Shown: in pieces, positions 16,488 to 24,285 of the stretch
Position numbering within the stretch: the first letter of the stretch is position 1
How the letters are laid out: each line of letters starts with the position of its first letter
Source of the DNA: a virus
DNA: 64,000 bases
Reading direction: 5' to 3' (one strand)
Virus record (IMG/VR): IMGVR_UViG_3300003690_003399
Coordinates: 16,076-80,075 of that record
Program-made: the position numbers and the translations under genes
Notes under the pieces: generated by a model
Seen by the model: the letters and a program-made list of their open reading frames with translations, nothing else
Databases searched by the model: none
What the model was told of the DNA's origin: nothing

Positions 16488-17604
16488 AAAAGCCTATAAA
16501 TGTTATATTGAAAATGATAAAGGTGTCAAGCTAATTGACACCTCAATGGGGTCAGGTGTCCAAATAATAGGACACAACAACCCGTTGATTAAAGAAATGG
16601 GCAAGCAGATAGAAAGAGGAACTATTTATACAATTCCCAACTGCCACACAGGTAAGGTAAATTCTTATTTGAAAGAACACATAAACCCCGATCTTGATGA
16701 GCAATACATATTCTGTAATTCGGGTACGGAAGCTAACATGAGGGCTATAAGATTAGCCCGTGCATACACAGGCAAAAATTTAGTTGGCAGATTCCATGGC
16801 GGCTGGCACGGCGGACTAGATGGTTTCCTAGAAGAACACCCCGACAACAAGGGTATACCTTCAGAGACTGATAGCTTGTTTAGGGTCTTGCCCTACAATG
16901 ATGATCAGTGTTTCGAGAAGATTACTCATGATATGGCTGCTGTAATAACAGAGCCCGTGCAGGGATCTAATCCTAGATCTGACGTTAAACAGTTTCTGCA
17001 AAAATTAAGAGCCCATTGCACCAAGACGGGAGTATTGTTAATATTTGATGAAGTTCTGACGGGATTTAGATTATCCGCAAAGGGTGCCGCTGGTGTTTTT
17101 AATGTGATGCCCGATATAGTAACTTATGGGAAAGTTTTAGGAGGAGGATTCCCAATTGGAGCGGTTGGCGCCAAGTCAGAAATTATAAAAACAAAAAATG
17201 TTTTTTATGGAGGAACTTTTTCTGCGAATCCATTAAGCATGTATGCCGCTATCCTAATTCTTGAAACTATAATTGATACAAAGTACATTCAATACGATAA
17301 GCTAAATTATGCTGGAAAGCTATTTAGAGGTGAATTAAATAAGTTTTTTATTGCGGAAGATAAAAAAATGAGAGTAATAGGCTGCGGCGCAGTCAATAGA
17401 ATTATCTTTACAGATAAATTTATCAAAAATAGAAAAGATAGAGATAACTTTGAGCCTAAAAATGCACAAGAAATGTTTTCTAATAAACTAAAAGAACTGG
17501 GTGTGTTTATTAATGGAAATGGACTATATCATTTTTCTATGAGTCATACACCAGAGGTTATTAAAGAACTTATTAATATAATCAAACTAGCGAGCAAAAC
17601 ATGA
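16477..17604 (+). CDS. Class III PLP aminotransferase, glutamate-1-semialdehyde aminomutase-like
   Basis: A 375-aa fold-type I PLP enzyme. Visible features: FCNSGTEANMRAIRLARAYTG (phosphate loop), GRFHGGWHG, ITEPVQG, the PLP-contacting LIFDEVLTGFR (Asp191) and the Schiff-base lysine Lys219 in TYGKVLGGGFPIGA. These match the HemL branch, slightly shorter than HemL (about 430). HemL relatives outside heme synthesis work on sugars and small keto acids, and the setting among KDO and glycosyltransferase genes suggests an aminated sugar. It is not the DegT-type used for 8-amino-KDO. Overlaps the next gene by 4 bases. Confidence 0.85.
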   Translation: MIVKKAYKCYIENDKGVKLIDTSMGSGVQIIGHNNPLIKEMGKQIERGTIYTIPNCHTGKVNSYLKEHINPDLDEQYIFCNSGTEANMRAIRLARAYTGKNLVGRFHGGWHGGLDGFLEEHPDNKGIPSETDSLFRVLPYNDDQCFEKITHDMAAVITEPVQGSNPRSDVKQFLQKLRAHCTKTGVLLIFDEVLTGFRLSAKGAAGVFNVMPDIVTYGKVLGGGFPIGAVGAKSEIIKTKNVFYGGTFSANPLSMYAAILILETIIDTKYIQYDKLNYAGKLFRGELNKFFIAEDKKMRVIGCGAVNRIIFTDKFIKNRKDRDNFEPKNAQEMFSNKLKELGVFINGNGLYHFSMSHTPEVIKELINIIKLASKT

Positions 17605-18410
17605 AGATTGAAAAGTGCTGCAAAGAGGATATATTTAAATGTATAGACCTACAGGAAAATGATGTTATCTTATATTTGGGGGGAAGAATTGACGATGACG
17701 CCCTATACCCGCCGGGATACAGAGAATATTTAAAGGCTAAAATAAAAAAGTTGAAGCCAACTAAAATAATTTGTCACAACCACTGGTATGCTAAGAAATA
17801 TTATGAGAAGGGAATCTTAACCAAGCATACTAAAATAGATATGGTATTAGTTTGTTACCACCATCTTAGAAACGGTAATTTCCCATCAATTGATCCTGCG
17901 GATTATATCGATCATCGCACCTACATGAAGACATTGATAGATAAGAATCCTAGCATAGTCTATGCAATATATATAAGCCAGGGAAACAAGCCCCCCTCGG
18001 TGGATGTTAACGATGGTTGGTTTAGAGAAGATTACGATCTAAATAATGCTAAATACTTCTCTTTCGATAGAACATATTCTCCCAAGGATTTAACGGATGA
18101 GGAACTGGGTCATGGAGGACGAACAAGAAATGCTAGTGATGGGTTTGCTATGGTTGCCAATTTGGTGAAGGCGGGTTTTAAGAATATAAATATACTTGGA
18201 TTTTCTGCATTTGGATCCGATGAAGACATGTCTTATCATACTGCGTATAAGTCAGGAGACCGTAGGCTCTTCGGTCGAAAATACTTCAATCTTGGTACCT
18301 CGGAAGATCAACCAGCAGAAGCAGATATATTGCAATTTTGGGTAAAAACTAAAAAGATAAAGAACGTGGAAGATTATAGTAAATTGATGTTTCACTTAAA
18401 GGAGAAATAA
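17601..18410 (+). CDS. Putative glycosyltransferase, divergent GT29-like
   Basis: A 269-aa protein sharing one segment with the GT29-like protein at 13196: NASDGFAMVANLVKAGFKNI then INILGFSAFG, which looks like sialylmotif S. Near the end EADILQFWVKTKKIKNV resembles the region after motif VS. A clear motif L is missing, replaced by NDVILYLGGRIDDDA near residue 20 and KIICHNHW near 55, so donor binding may differ. It may be a second transferase for an acidic sugar or only a related fold. It starts 4 bases inside the aminotransferase gene. Confidence 0.5.
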   Translation: MKIEKCCKEDIFKCIDLQENDVILYLGGRIDDDALYPPGYREYLKAKIKKLKPTKIICHNHWYAKKYYEKGILTKHTKIDMVLVCYHHLRNGNFPSIDPADYIDHRTYMKTLIDKNPSIVYAIYISQGNKPPSVDVNDGWFREDYDLNNAKYFSFDRTYSPKDLTDEELGHGGRTRNASDGFAMVANLVKAGFKNINILGFSAFGSDEDMSYHTAYKSGDRRLFGRKYFNLGTSEDQPAEADILQFWVKTKKIKNVEDYSKLMFHLKEK

Positions 18411-18412
18411 AT

Positions 18413-19123
18413 ATGGTAGACAAAAAAAAAAGAGAGGAGTATAACAAATCTTTGGAGTACAACGGACAAGCGTTGGCAGACAAATTTGTTTTAAATTGCA
18501 CAGGTTTTAAGAGGGGTGGTTACTTTTTAGAACTAGGATCTAGGGAGTTTAAACGGAACAACAACTCTTATATTTTAGAGAAAAGTTTTGGATGGAAAGG
18601 TGTGATGGTCGAAAAGGTCGCTACACACAAAGGAGACTATAAATCCAATAGACCGAACAGCATACCTATCATCCAAGACGCCACTCAAATAAACTATAAA
18701 AAAGTATTTGAGGATAATAATTTTCCGTCTAATTTGGATTTTTGGCAATTAGATTTAGAGGTGAGAGACAATACCGCTTTAGATACCTTAATAAAGATTA
18801 ACGAAGAAATACTGGGTTATTATAGTTTTGCAACAGTAACAATGGAACACGATATTTATAATGGTCTGCAAAATTCTGTCAATACTCGAATTAAATCAAG
18901 AGAGATTTTAGAGAGCAGAGGTTACTACTGTGTGTTTAGAGATACTATGACTTTCATGGACGGTCCGCCGAACTCTCCCTACGAAGATTGGTGGGTCCAT
19001 CCAGACTTAGTTAATATGGAATATATAAAATCCCTTCAGGAAAGAAATCAAGATAATTATTCATTAATTAATGTAAAGGGAAGAAATATAGAGTGTTTCA
19101 ACTCTGATCTGATAGAATATTAA
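18413..19123 (+). CDS. FkbM-like methyltransferase
   Basis: A 236-aa protein with a motif I-like loop FLELGSREFKRNNNSYILEK and GWKGVMVEK, the opening pattern of FkbM-type methyltransferases, then FWQLDLEVRDNTAL where FkbM proteins have an LKIDVEG-like strand, and TVTMEHDIY. The SAM loop is less standard than in the 10951 protein, so activity is less certain. A ribosome site GGAG lies 8 bases before the ATG. It sits between the GT29-like and 2OG oxygenase genes. Confidence 0.62.
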   Translation: MVDKKKREEYNKSLEYNGQALADKFVLNCTGFKRGGYFLELGSREFKRNNNSYILEKSFGWKGVMVEKVATHKGDYKSNRPNSIPIIQDATQINYKKVFEDNNFPSNLDFWQLDLEVRDNTALDTLIKINEEILGYYSFATVTMEHDIYNGLQNSVNTRIKSREILESRGYYCVFRDTMTFMDGPPNSPYEDWWVHPDLVNMEYIKSLQERNQDNYSLINVKGRNIECFNSDLIEY

Positions 19124-19138
19124 ATAGAGGGTAATAAA

Positions 19139-19831
19139 ATGCAACCAACCATAAAAGACCTTTTCGATAAAATTCAGAATGCAGAAGTTCAGACTGAACC
19201 GTTTGATCATCTGGTTGTAGATAATTTATTACCTGATGATTTTTTTAAAGAGCTAGCTAAAGAATTAGAGGCTGAGGACTTTCCTAGCAATTATGTAAGG
19301 GGGCCTTACGGAAATAAAGAACGCTTTGGGGTAGATTTAACAGATTATTCTGCTTGGAAAACCTCTGGAAAGAATCTTCCCATAAAGATCCACGAGGGTA
19401 ATTACAAATCATTATCATCGGGAAAGAGTGCCAATGTTCAATTCTTTGTTGACCTTCTTTTGGAAAATGAAAAGGGCTTTTATTCTTTACTTGGCTCTAA
19501 ACTGCCTACTGAGAGATTTCAAGATAACTATTTTTTTCATGTAAATATGACCAAAGATAGCGTAGGCTACACAATAGAAGCCCACACAGACGATAAAGAG
19601 AACATTTTTACTATTCTTTTCTACACTCCAGAGACAGATGTAAATAAAGAGTTCGGACTACATGTCTGTAAAGAAAAAATAGATTTTATGCCTAATAGAA
19701 TGATCATTTTTGCTCCCTCTAAACCACACAGCGAGAGGACACCCACTTGGCATGAAGTAAAGCGCTTATCAGATAAATTAATTGGAACGAGAAATTCGTT
19801 CCAAATGTTTTTTTTAAGAAATAATAGCTAA
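19139..19831 (+). CDS. 2-oxoglutarate/Fe(II) oxygenase-like protein
   Basis: A 230-aa protein. The iron-binding HxD is at His149-Asp151 (EAHTDD) in a jelly-roll strand followed by FTILFYTP, and a distal histidine (His197 in PSKPHSER or His205 in TWHEVK) is followed by an arginine that could hold 2-oxoglutarate. The N-terminal FDHLVVDNLLPDDFF is a usual opening of prolyl-4-hydroxylase-like phage oxygenases. The substrate may be a sugar, a lipid or a protein side chain; the glycan island makes hydroxylation of a sugar or lipid plausible. Confidence 0.75.
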   Translation: MQPTIKDLFDKIQNAEVQTEPFDHLVVDNLLPDDFFKELAKELEAEDFPSNYVRGPYGNKERFGVDLTDYSAWKTSGKNLPIKIHEGNYKSLSSGKSANVQFFVDLLLENEKGFYSLLGSKLPTERFQDNYFFHVNMTKDSVGYTIEAHTDDKENIFTILFYTPETDVNKEFGLHVCKEKIDFMPNRMIIFAPSKPHSERTPTWHEVKRLSDKLIGTRNSFQMFFLRNNS

Positions 19832-19835
19832 GGAT

Positions 19836-20606
19836 ATGATAAATACTAAATTCATAATAGCTGGACCATGTGTGTTAGAATCAAAAGATATGTGTCTAGA
19901 AATAGCAAAATATTGTAAATCTATTTGTGATGAATACGGCTTTACATATGTTTTTAAAGCTTCGTTTGATAAAGCAAACAGGACTTCAATAAATTCATTT
20001 AGAGGCCCCGGATTGAAGAAATCAATAGATACATTCGTTGAAATAAGAAAGCATGTAGACTTCATAACTACCGATATACACGAACCTTATCAGGCAAAAG
20101 AAATTGCTCCATATGTAGATGTAATACAAATACCTGCTTTCCTTTGTAGACAAACAGATCTGCTAGTTGCAGCAGGAGAGACTGGTAAAATTGTTAATAT
20201 TAAAAAAGCCCAATTTTTATCTGTTGATAAGATGGAGCACGCAATTAAAAAAATCTATCATACTGGTAACAAAAATGTGATGTTGACAGAACGAGGTTCC
20301 ATGCTGGGCACGGACGATTTAGTGGTTGACTTCAGGAATATACATAAATTAAAACAATTTGGCTGTCCAGTTATTATGGATGTTACGCATGCTTGTCAAA
20401 CATATAAGCAAACAAATGGTATAACTGGCGGGAATAGAATTTATGGTCCACTCTTTGCTCAGTGTGCTAAAATATTTGGTGCTGATGGCACCTTCGCAGA
20501 GGTCCACCCAAAACCAGAGGCAGCATTGAGTGATTCTGCAAATACTATGAATTTTAATATGTTTGAGAACATGGTAAAAGCATTAGCAACATTGGAGGAT
20601 GATTAA
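19836..20606 (+). CDS. kdsA: 3-deoxy-8-phosphooctulonate synthase (KDO-8-phosphate synthase)
   Basis: A 256-aa aldolase-type barrel with nearly all KdsA signatures: IAGPCVLES at the N-terminus, VFKASFDKANRTS, FRGPGL, TTDIHEP, IQIPAFLCRQTDLL, NIKKAQFLS, MLTERGSMLG, PVIMDVTHACQ and EVHPKPEAALSD. It condenses phosphoenolpyruvate with arabinose 5-phosphate. Slightly shorter than bacterial KdsA (about 270-284). With the neighbouring HAD gene (1-base overlap) and kdsB upstream it could supply CMP-KDO from host arabinose 5-phosphate; no arabinose-5-phosphate isomerase (KdsD) is seen here. Confidence 0.94.
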   Translation: MINTKFIIAGPCVLESKDMCLEIAKYCKSICDEYGFTYVFKASFDKANRTSINSFRGPGLKKSIDTFVEIRKHVDFITTDIHEPYQAKEIAPYVDVIQIPAFLCRQTDLLVAAGETGKIVNIKKAQFLSVDKMEHAIKKIYHTGNKNVMLTERGSMLGTDDLVVDFRNIHKLKQFGCPVIMDVTHACQTYKQTNGITGGNRIYGPLFAQCAKIFGADGTFAEVHPKPEAALSDSANTMNFNMFENMVKALATLEDD

Positions 20607-20926
20607 TGATTTATTACGTTGATATTGACGAAACAATTTGTGATTATGAAGGCGGCGATAAATACGCCGCAAGGGATTATGAGAACGCTAGACCAATAAA
20701 AGAAAACATTCAGAAAATAAATGATCTATTTGATGAAGGGCATACAGTGGTTTATTGGACAGCCAGAGGTAGTACCACTGGAATTGATTGGTATGATCTT
20801 ACTGGCCGCCAACTAAAAGAGTGGGGTGCTAAGCACCATAACTACAAGGTTGGAAAGCCTGCTTATGATGTTTTTATATGTGACAAAGCAATAAATTCTG
20901 AAGTTTTTTTTAAGGAAGGAGAATAG
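20606..20926 (+). CDS. Small HAD-superfamily phosphatase, candidate KDO-8-phosphate phosphatase
   Basis: A 106-aa protein starting YYVDIDETICDY, with the HAD nucleophile and acid/base pair Asp6 and Asp8 (DxDxT), then VYWTARGS where HAD motif II Ser/Thr lies, a lysine in YKVGKPAYD and a final acidic pair near ICDKA. It has no large cap. It begins on the last base of kdsA, so tight coupling suggests it removes phosphate from KDO-8-phosphate, replacing KdsC. It is smaller than KdsC (about 170-190 aa). The substrate is inferred from position. Confidence 0.72.
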   Translation: MIYYVDIDETICDYEGGDKYAARDYENARPIKENIQKINDLFDEGHTVVYWTARGSTTGIDWYDLTGRQLKEWGAKHHNYKVGKPAYDVFICDKAINSEVFFKEGE

Positions 20927-20927
20927 A

Positions 20928-21479
20928 ATGAAAGAATACAATAACACTGATCGAACTGCTAGCTTAGAAAGACTCGCACCGGATTTGTTCAAATATAAAT
21001 CGGTTTTGAATATAGGCGCCCGCACTAGTCGATTTAATTATGGACAAGAATTTAGAGAAGCGGGGTATAATATTACGGTTTTGGAGCCGTTTAAACCAAA
21101 TGTAGAATATTTGCGTACATTACTGTGGATACATGAAGTTATTCAAGGAGACGTTCGTGATTTGAAAGTTTTTAAGGAAAGAGAGCAAAAATTTGATGTT
21201 GTTTTCTGGTGGCATGGCCCCGAGCATGTGATAGAAGAAGATATGATAAAGGTTATACCCGAACTAGAAAAAATTTGTAATCATCTGGTTGTGTTGGGGT
21301 GTCCATGGGGACATTGCCCGCAAGGCGAGATTCATAATAATCCATGGGAAAAGCACATTGGGCACTATTCATATTATGTGTTCGAAGAATTTGGTTATGA
21401 TGTTGAATGCTTGGGCCTACAGAGCGTCGCAGGATCTAACATTACAAGCGTGAAGAGAATAGACGGGAGAAAAAAATGA
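20928..21479 (+). CDS. SAM-dependent methyltransferase-like protein
   Basis: A 183-aa protein with motif I VLNIGARTSRFNYGQEF, strand 2 NITVLEPFKPNVEYL, motif II VIQGDVRDLKVF, and strand 4 KFDVVFWWHGPEHVIEEDM. The layout is that of small class I methyltransferases. Two His-rich segments (GCPWGHCPQ, EKHIGHYSYY) follow. An AGGAGA ribosome site lies just before the ATG. It overlaps the dehydrogenase gene by 4 bases. Substrate unknown. Confidence 0.7.
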   Translation: MKEYNNTDRTASLERLAPDLFKYKSVLNIGARTSRFNYGQEFREAGYNITVLEPFKPNVEYLRTLLWIHEVIQGDVRDLKVFKEREQKFDVVFWWHGPEHVIEEDMIKVIPELEKICNHLVVLGCPWGHCPQGEIHNNPWEKHIGHYSYYVFEEFGYDVECLGLQSVAGSNITSVKRIDGRKK

Positions 21480-22312
21480 AAGTTGGAATTGTTGGTCAAG
21501 GATTTGTAGGACAAGCTCTTAAAAAAGGTTTTGAAAAATATTTTCATATTGAAACTTATGATAAGTTTAAGAAGAAAGAATCAAGTTGCTTAAGTTTAGA
21601 AGAGCTAACATCTAAAACAAAGATAATTTTTATTTGCGTGCCCACCCCAATGAACAAAGATGGTACGTGTAATTTAAATATAGTTAATGAAGTCGTACGG
21701 AACATTGATTTTTGTAATAATAAAAATGTTGTCGTAATCAAATCTACCATCCCACCAAACACCACCGCTATGTTAAACGCTGAGTGTAATAATATACAAG
21801 TTATTTTTAACCCAGAATTTTTAACAGAAGCTAACTTTATTGAAGATTTCAAAAATCAAACTAGAATTATTATTGGCGGTCCGCGCCCAGGTTCAACACT
21901 GGTTAAAAATTTATACAGAAAAGCATTTCCTGAGACGCCATTGATTAAAACTAGTTCAACAATTGCAGAAATGGTTAAGTATTTTACTAACTGTTTTTTA
22001 GCCACAAAAGTTAGTTTTTCTAATGAAATTAAACAAATATGTGAAAAAATTGATATAGATTATGATAAAATAGTAGAGTACGCTTTATATGATAGCCGAT
22101 TGGGGAAAACGCACTTCTCAGCTCCGGGCCCAGACGGAAAAAGTGGGTTTGGTGGATCCTGTTTTCCTAAAGATTTAAATGCGCTAATTAAAACGGCTGA
22201 AAATTTAGATATAGATCCTAAAGTTTTAAAATCAGTCTGGGAAAAGAATCTTGAAGTAAGACCAGAGAAAGACTGGGAAAAATTAAAAGGAAGAGCCGTA
22301 AGCGAATCATGA
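21476..22312 (+). CDS. UDP-glucose/GDP-mannose dehydrogenase family protein lacking C-terminal domain
   Basis: A 278-aa protein. Residues 1-150 form the NAD domain (GIVGQGFVG, then FICVPTPM, KSTIPPNTT and NPEFLTEANF); 155-250 form the central dimer domain, with Lys178 and the catalytic Cys229 in GFGGSCFPKDL. Typical UDP-glucose 6-dehydrogenases have about 390-450 residues and a third, UDP-binding domain, which is absent here. The missing domain may mean a different substrate or a partner subunit. It closes the glycan island. The next gene's ATG overlaps its stop by 4 bases. Confidence 0.85.
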   Translation: MKVGIVGQGFVGQALKKGFEKYFHIETYDKFKKKESSCLSLEELTSKTKIIFICVPTPMNKDGTCNLNIVNEVVRNIDFCNNKNVVVIKSTIPPNTTAMLNAECNNIQVIFNPEFLTEANFIEDFKNQTRIIIGGPRPGSTLVKNLYRKAFPETPLIKTSSTIAEMVKYFTNCFLATKVSFSNEIKQICEKIDIDYDKIVEYALYDSRLGKTHFSAPGPDGKSGFGGSCFPKDLNALIKTAENLDIDPKVLKSVWEKNLEVRPEKDWEKLKGRAVSES

Positions 22313-22485
22313 AATTAGGAATTGGAGTATTGGTAAAACACACTCGACGTTGGGATTTAAGTTTGGGGCTTGTGACCAAAATTTTATATACCGAAGAAAA
22401 AACCCCTTTATACGATGTTTTATGGGCACAAGTACAAAAACGAACAAGTCGTCACTTAAAAGACGAACTACAATTAGCATATTAA
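22309..22485 (+). CDS. Small hypothetical protein, 58 aa
   Basis: A short frame starting at the ATG that overlaps the dehydrogenase stop (ATGA) and ending 16 bases before the next gene. Product: a basic small protein beginning MKLGIGVLVKHTRRWDLS and containing LGLVTKILYTEEKTPLYDV. It looks like a small SH3-like beta barrel (repeated short strands, central Gly and Trp), but I do not recognise a family. Perfect coupling and a full-length open frame make it likely real. Confidence 0.55.
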   Translation: MKLGIGVLVKHTRRWDLSLGLVTKILYTEEKTPLYDVLWAQVQKRTSRHLKDELQLAY

Positions 22486-22501
22486 AATATAGGAGAATAA
22501 T

Positions 22502-22738
22502 ATGTCAAAAGAAATGAATATGTCAGATCAAGCAGTGGGAGCCGTTATGATGGCTCTACAAAAGAGTTTAATGGAACAAAGCGATATTGTCCCAGTATTA
22601 AAGGCTTTTAAATTTAAACTCTCAGAGCAAGGACTAGCCGTAGTAAACCCGCCCATTGTTAAAGTCAATGAAGAAACCCAAAAGAATTTTCAAGAATGTT
22701 TAGACTTTGAAGAGCCCCCCGAAATTGTAAAATCATAA
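22502..22738 (+). CDS. Hypothetical protein, 78 aa
   Basis: It is preceded by AGGAGA with good spacing and ends with a 1-base overlap onto the next gene (TAATG). The product has an N-terminal helix rich in Met and Ala (QAVGAVMMALQKSLMEQ), then a short beta-like part (FKFKLSEQGLAVVNPP) and an acidic tail. No signal peptide or cysteine pair. Not recognised; it sits at the head of the small regulatory run that leads to the late sigma factor. Confidence 0.6.
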   Translation: MSKEMNMSDQAVGAVMMALQKSLMEQSDIVPVLKAFKFKLSEQGLAVVNPPIVKVNEETQKNFQECLDFEEPPEIVKS

Positions 22739-22992
22739 TGCCCATTTATATTTATGGTTGCGGTCACTGTGGAAGCGAAATAACAGTTAGTCACTCAATG
22801 ACTGAGACAATAGAAGACTGCGAAGTATGTGAGATCTCCGGTTCTTTAACTAGACGGCCCCCAATGTTTTCTAATATTAAGAAAAAACCACAGCACAAAC
22901 CCAAAATTGGTGATTGCGTTAAAAGCTTCATAGAGGAAGCCAAGGAAGACCTGCACCAACAAAAAGATAATTTAAGGAAGAAAAATGATTGA
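22738..22992 (+). CDS. FmdB-like zinc ribbon protein
   Basis: An 84-aa protein with two CxxC pairs (Cys8/Cys11 in YGCGHCG; Cys28/Cys31 in EDCEVCE), the FmdB-type zinc-ribbon plan MPIYIYGCGHCG...SGSLTRRP. The rest is charged helix. Such ribbons are frequent beside structural and regulatory genes in T4-like marine phages and may bind nucleic acid or RNA polymerase; function is not established. It overlaps the next gene by 8 bases. Confidence 0.75.
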   Translation: MPIYIYGCGHCGSEITVSHSMTETIEDCEVCEISGSLTRRPPMFSNIKKKPQHKPKIGDCVKSFIEEAKEDLHQQKDNLRKKND

Positions 22993-23299
22993 AATATTAC
23001 TAGGAGTATCCATTTTAGTTAGTGGATTTTTAATATGGTATGTTGTTAGGTTAATAAAGAAATTTCTTCATATTTCTGAAGAGTTAGAAAATCTTTTTAT
23101 TCTTTTAGAAGAATATGCAGACGATATAGAAAAAGTATATAATTTAGATAGATTTTATGGTGATACAACATTGGAACACCTAATGAAACAGTCTAAGTTT
23201 GTGGCCGAAACCTCTAAGAACTTCCGTGCCATTTATGATATAAATTATGATTTAGAAGAAGATGAAGAAGACGAAGAATACGAGGAAGAGGAAGAATAA
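22985..23299 (+). CDS. Membrane-anchored protein with acidic tail, 104 aa
   Basis: Residues 3-24 form one transmembrane helix (EILLGVSILVSGFLIWYVV) followed by basic residues, so the bulk should stay in the cytoplasm. The middle is a helical, coiled-coil-like stretch (ISEELENLFILLEEYADDIEKVY). The last 15 residues are almost all Glu and Asp with a Tyr. The acidic tail resembles those of the tandem proteins at 62296 and 62713. No family recognised. It precedes the sigma factor gene by 3 bases. Confidence 0.6.
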   Translation: MIEILLGVSILVSGFLIWYVVRLIKKFLHISEELENLFILLEEYADDIEKVYNLDRFYGDTTLEHLMKQSKFVAETSKNFRAIYDINYDLEEDEEDEEYEEEEE

Positions 23300-23302
23300 T
23301 GT

Positions 23303-23995
23303 ATGACCAGTAAAAGAAAAAAAAACCACTACTTTACTAAAGTTCATGAACAGGCAATTATAGATTATTGTTCGTCTCATGATCAAAAAGAAAGAAACCA
23401 GTTGTATAATGAGTATATTGGACCCGCTTTTAACGAAATGGTAGATAAAATCGTTTATACATATAAGTTTACCAACTTACCAAATTGTGATTATTTGAGA
23501 GAAGATTGTAAAAATTGGCTAATAACTGTATTAAACAAATACGATCCAGAAAGGGGCTCGAAAGCTTTTTCTTATTTTAGCGTTATTACAAAAAATTGGT
23601 TTATTCATAAAGTCAAAAAAAATTCACAAAGATCTAGAAGAGAGGTGGTGATCGAAGACTATTGTGCCCCGATCAGTCAACAACAAAATATGCGCCACCC
23701 CTTAGTGGTCTACAACACATATATTCAGGATAGTATAAAAAATGAATTTTGGACCTCTTTTAGAGAACAAATAAGTGATTGGGAAAAAATACCTGTTAGA
23801 AATAATGAAAAAAAAGTTATTCAAGCTGTTAAGATTCTTTTCGAAGAATCTGAAAATATAGAAATTTTTAATAAAAAAGCTATTTACTTATACATACGAG
23901 AAATTACGGGCTTGAATACCAAACAAGTTGTTAGTAGTTTGAATAGAATCAGAGTTCGGTATAGGGAATTTAAAGAAAAATGGGACAAAGAATAA
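23303..23995 (+). CDS. gp55-like late-transcription sigma factor
   Basis: A 230-aa protein. The segment LREDCKNWLITVLNKYDPERGSKAFSYFSVITKNWFIHKVKKNS is the region 2-like core of T4 gp55-type sigma factors, which bind host RNA polymerase and read TATAAATA late promoters. The C-terminal 90 residues include a helix-turn-helix-like stretch (EITGLNTKQVVSSLNRI). Length is near gp55 (about 185) with extra C-terminal residues. Candidate late promoters are at 2647-2681 and 58471. It overlaps the next gene by 16 bases. gp33 and the clamp are not visible here. Confidence 0.8.
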   Translation: MTSKRKKNHYFTKVHEQAIIDYCSSHDQKERNQLYNEYIGPAFNEMVDKIVYTYKFTNLPNCDYLREDCKNWLITVLNKYDPERGSKAFSYFSVITKNWFIHKVKKNSQRSRREVVIEDYCAPISQQQNMRHPLVVYNTYIQDSIKNEFWTSFREQISDWEKIPVRNNEKKVIQAVKILFEESENIEIFNKKAIYLYIREITGLNTKQVVSSLNRIRVRYREFKEKWDKE

Positions 23996-24285
23996 AAAAT
24001 GTTGACAAGTACATTGAAGAATCACTTACCAATATAAGGGACGACCGCGCAGTAACTTCTACTCTTTTAACTGAGCTGTTAATAGAGATGAAAAAAGCTG
24101 GCGACCTTGAAACTCACAAACAGTTAGGCCTCATCGCTTCTAAATATGTTGAAACTCTCCAGCGTTCCAACGAACAATTAGTTAAAATTGCCGCGCTGCT
24201 AAATAAAAGACAGGGCGGCTCTATTGAATTAGATGAAAGCGACAAACAAGAACTTTTTGACTTAATCCAGGGAGAAGGTAATTAA
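23980..24285 (+). CDS. Hypothetical helical protein, 101 aa
   Basis: It starts inside the end of the sigma gene and its TAA shares one base with the ATG of the next gene (TAATG). The product is predicted almost wholly helical and heptad-like (LLTELLIEMKKAGDLETHKQLGLI, ETLQRSNEQLVKIAALL) with a short acidic C-terminal helix. Its position directly after gp55 makes a late-transcription or assembly co-factor possible, but no sequence match to gp33 is apparent. Not recognised. Confidence 0.6.
   Translation: MGQRIKNVDKYIEESLTNIRDDRAVTSTLLTELLIEMKKAGDLETHKQLGLIASKYVETLQRSNEQLVKIAALLNKRQGGSIELDESDKQELFDLIQGEGN

Noticed and set aside
16477-17604. Reading the aminotransferase and neighbours as the 8-amino-KDO (KdnA/KdnB) pathway
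   Set aside because: KdnA belongs to the DegT aminotransferase type, while this enzyme is class III (HemL-like), and no KdnB-type alcohol dehydrogenase is nearby.
23980-24285. Calling the 101-aa protein gp33
   Set aside because: Position fits a late co-activator but I see no sequence pattern matching gp33, so it is left as hypothetical.
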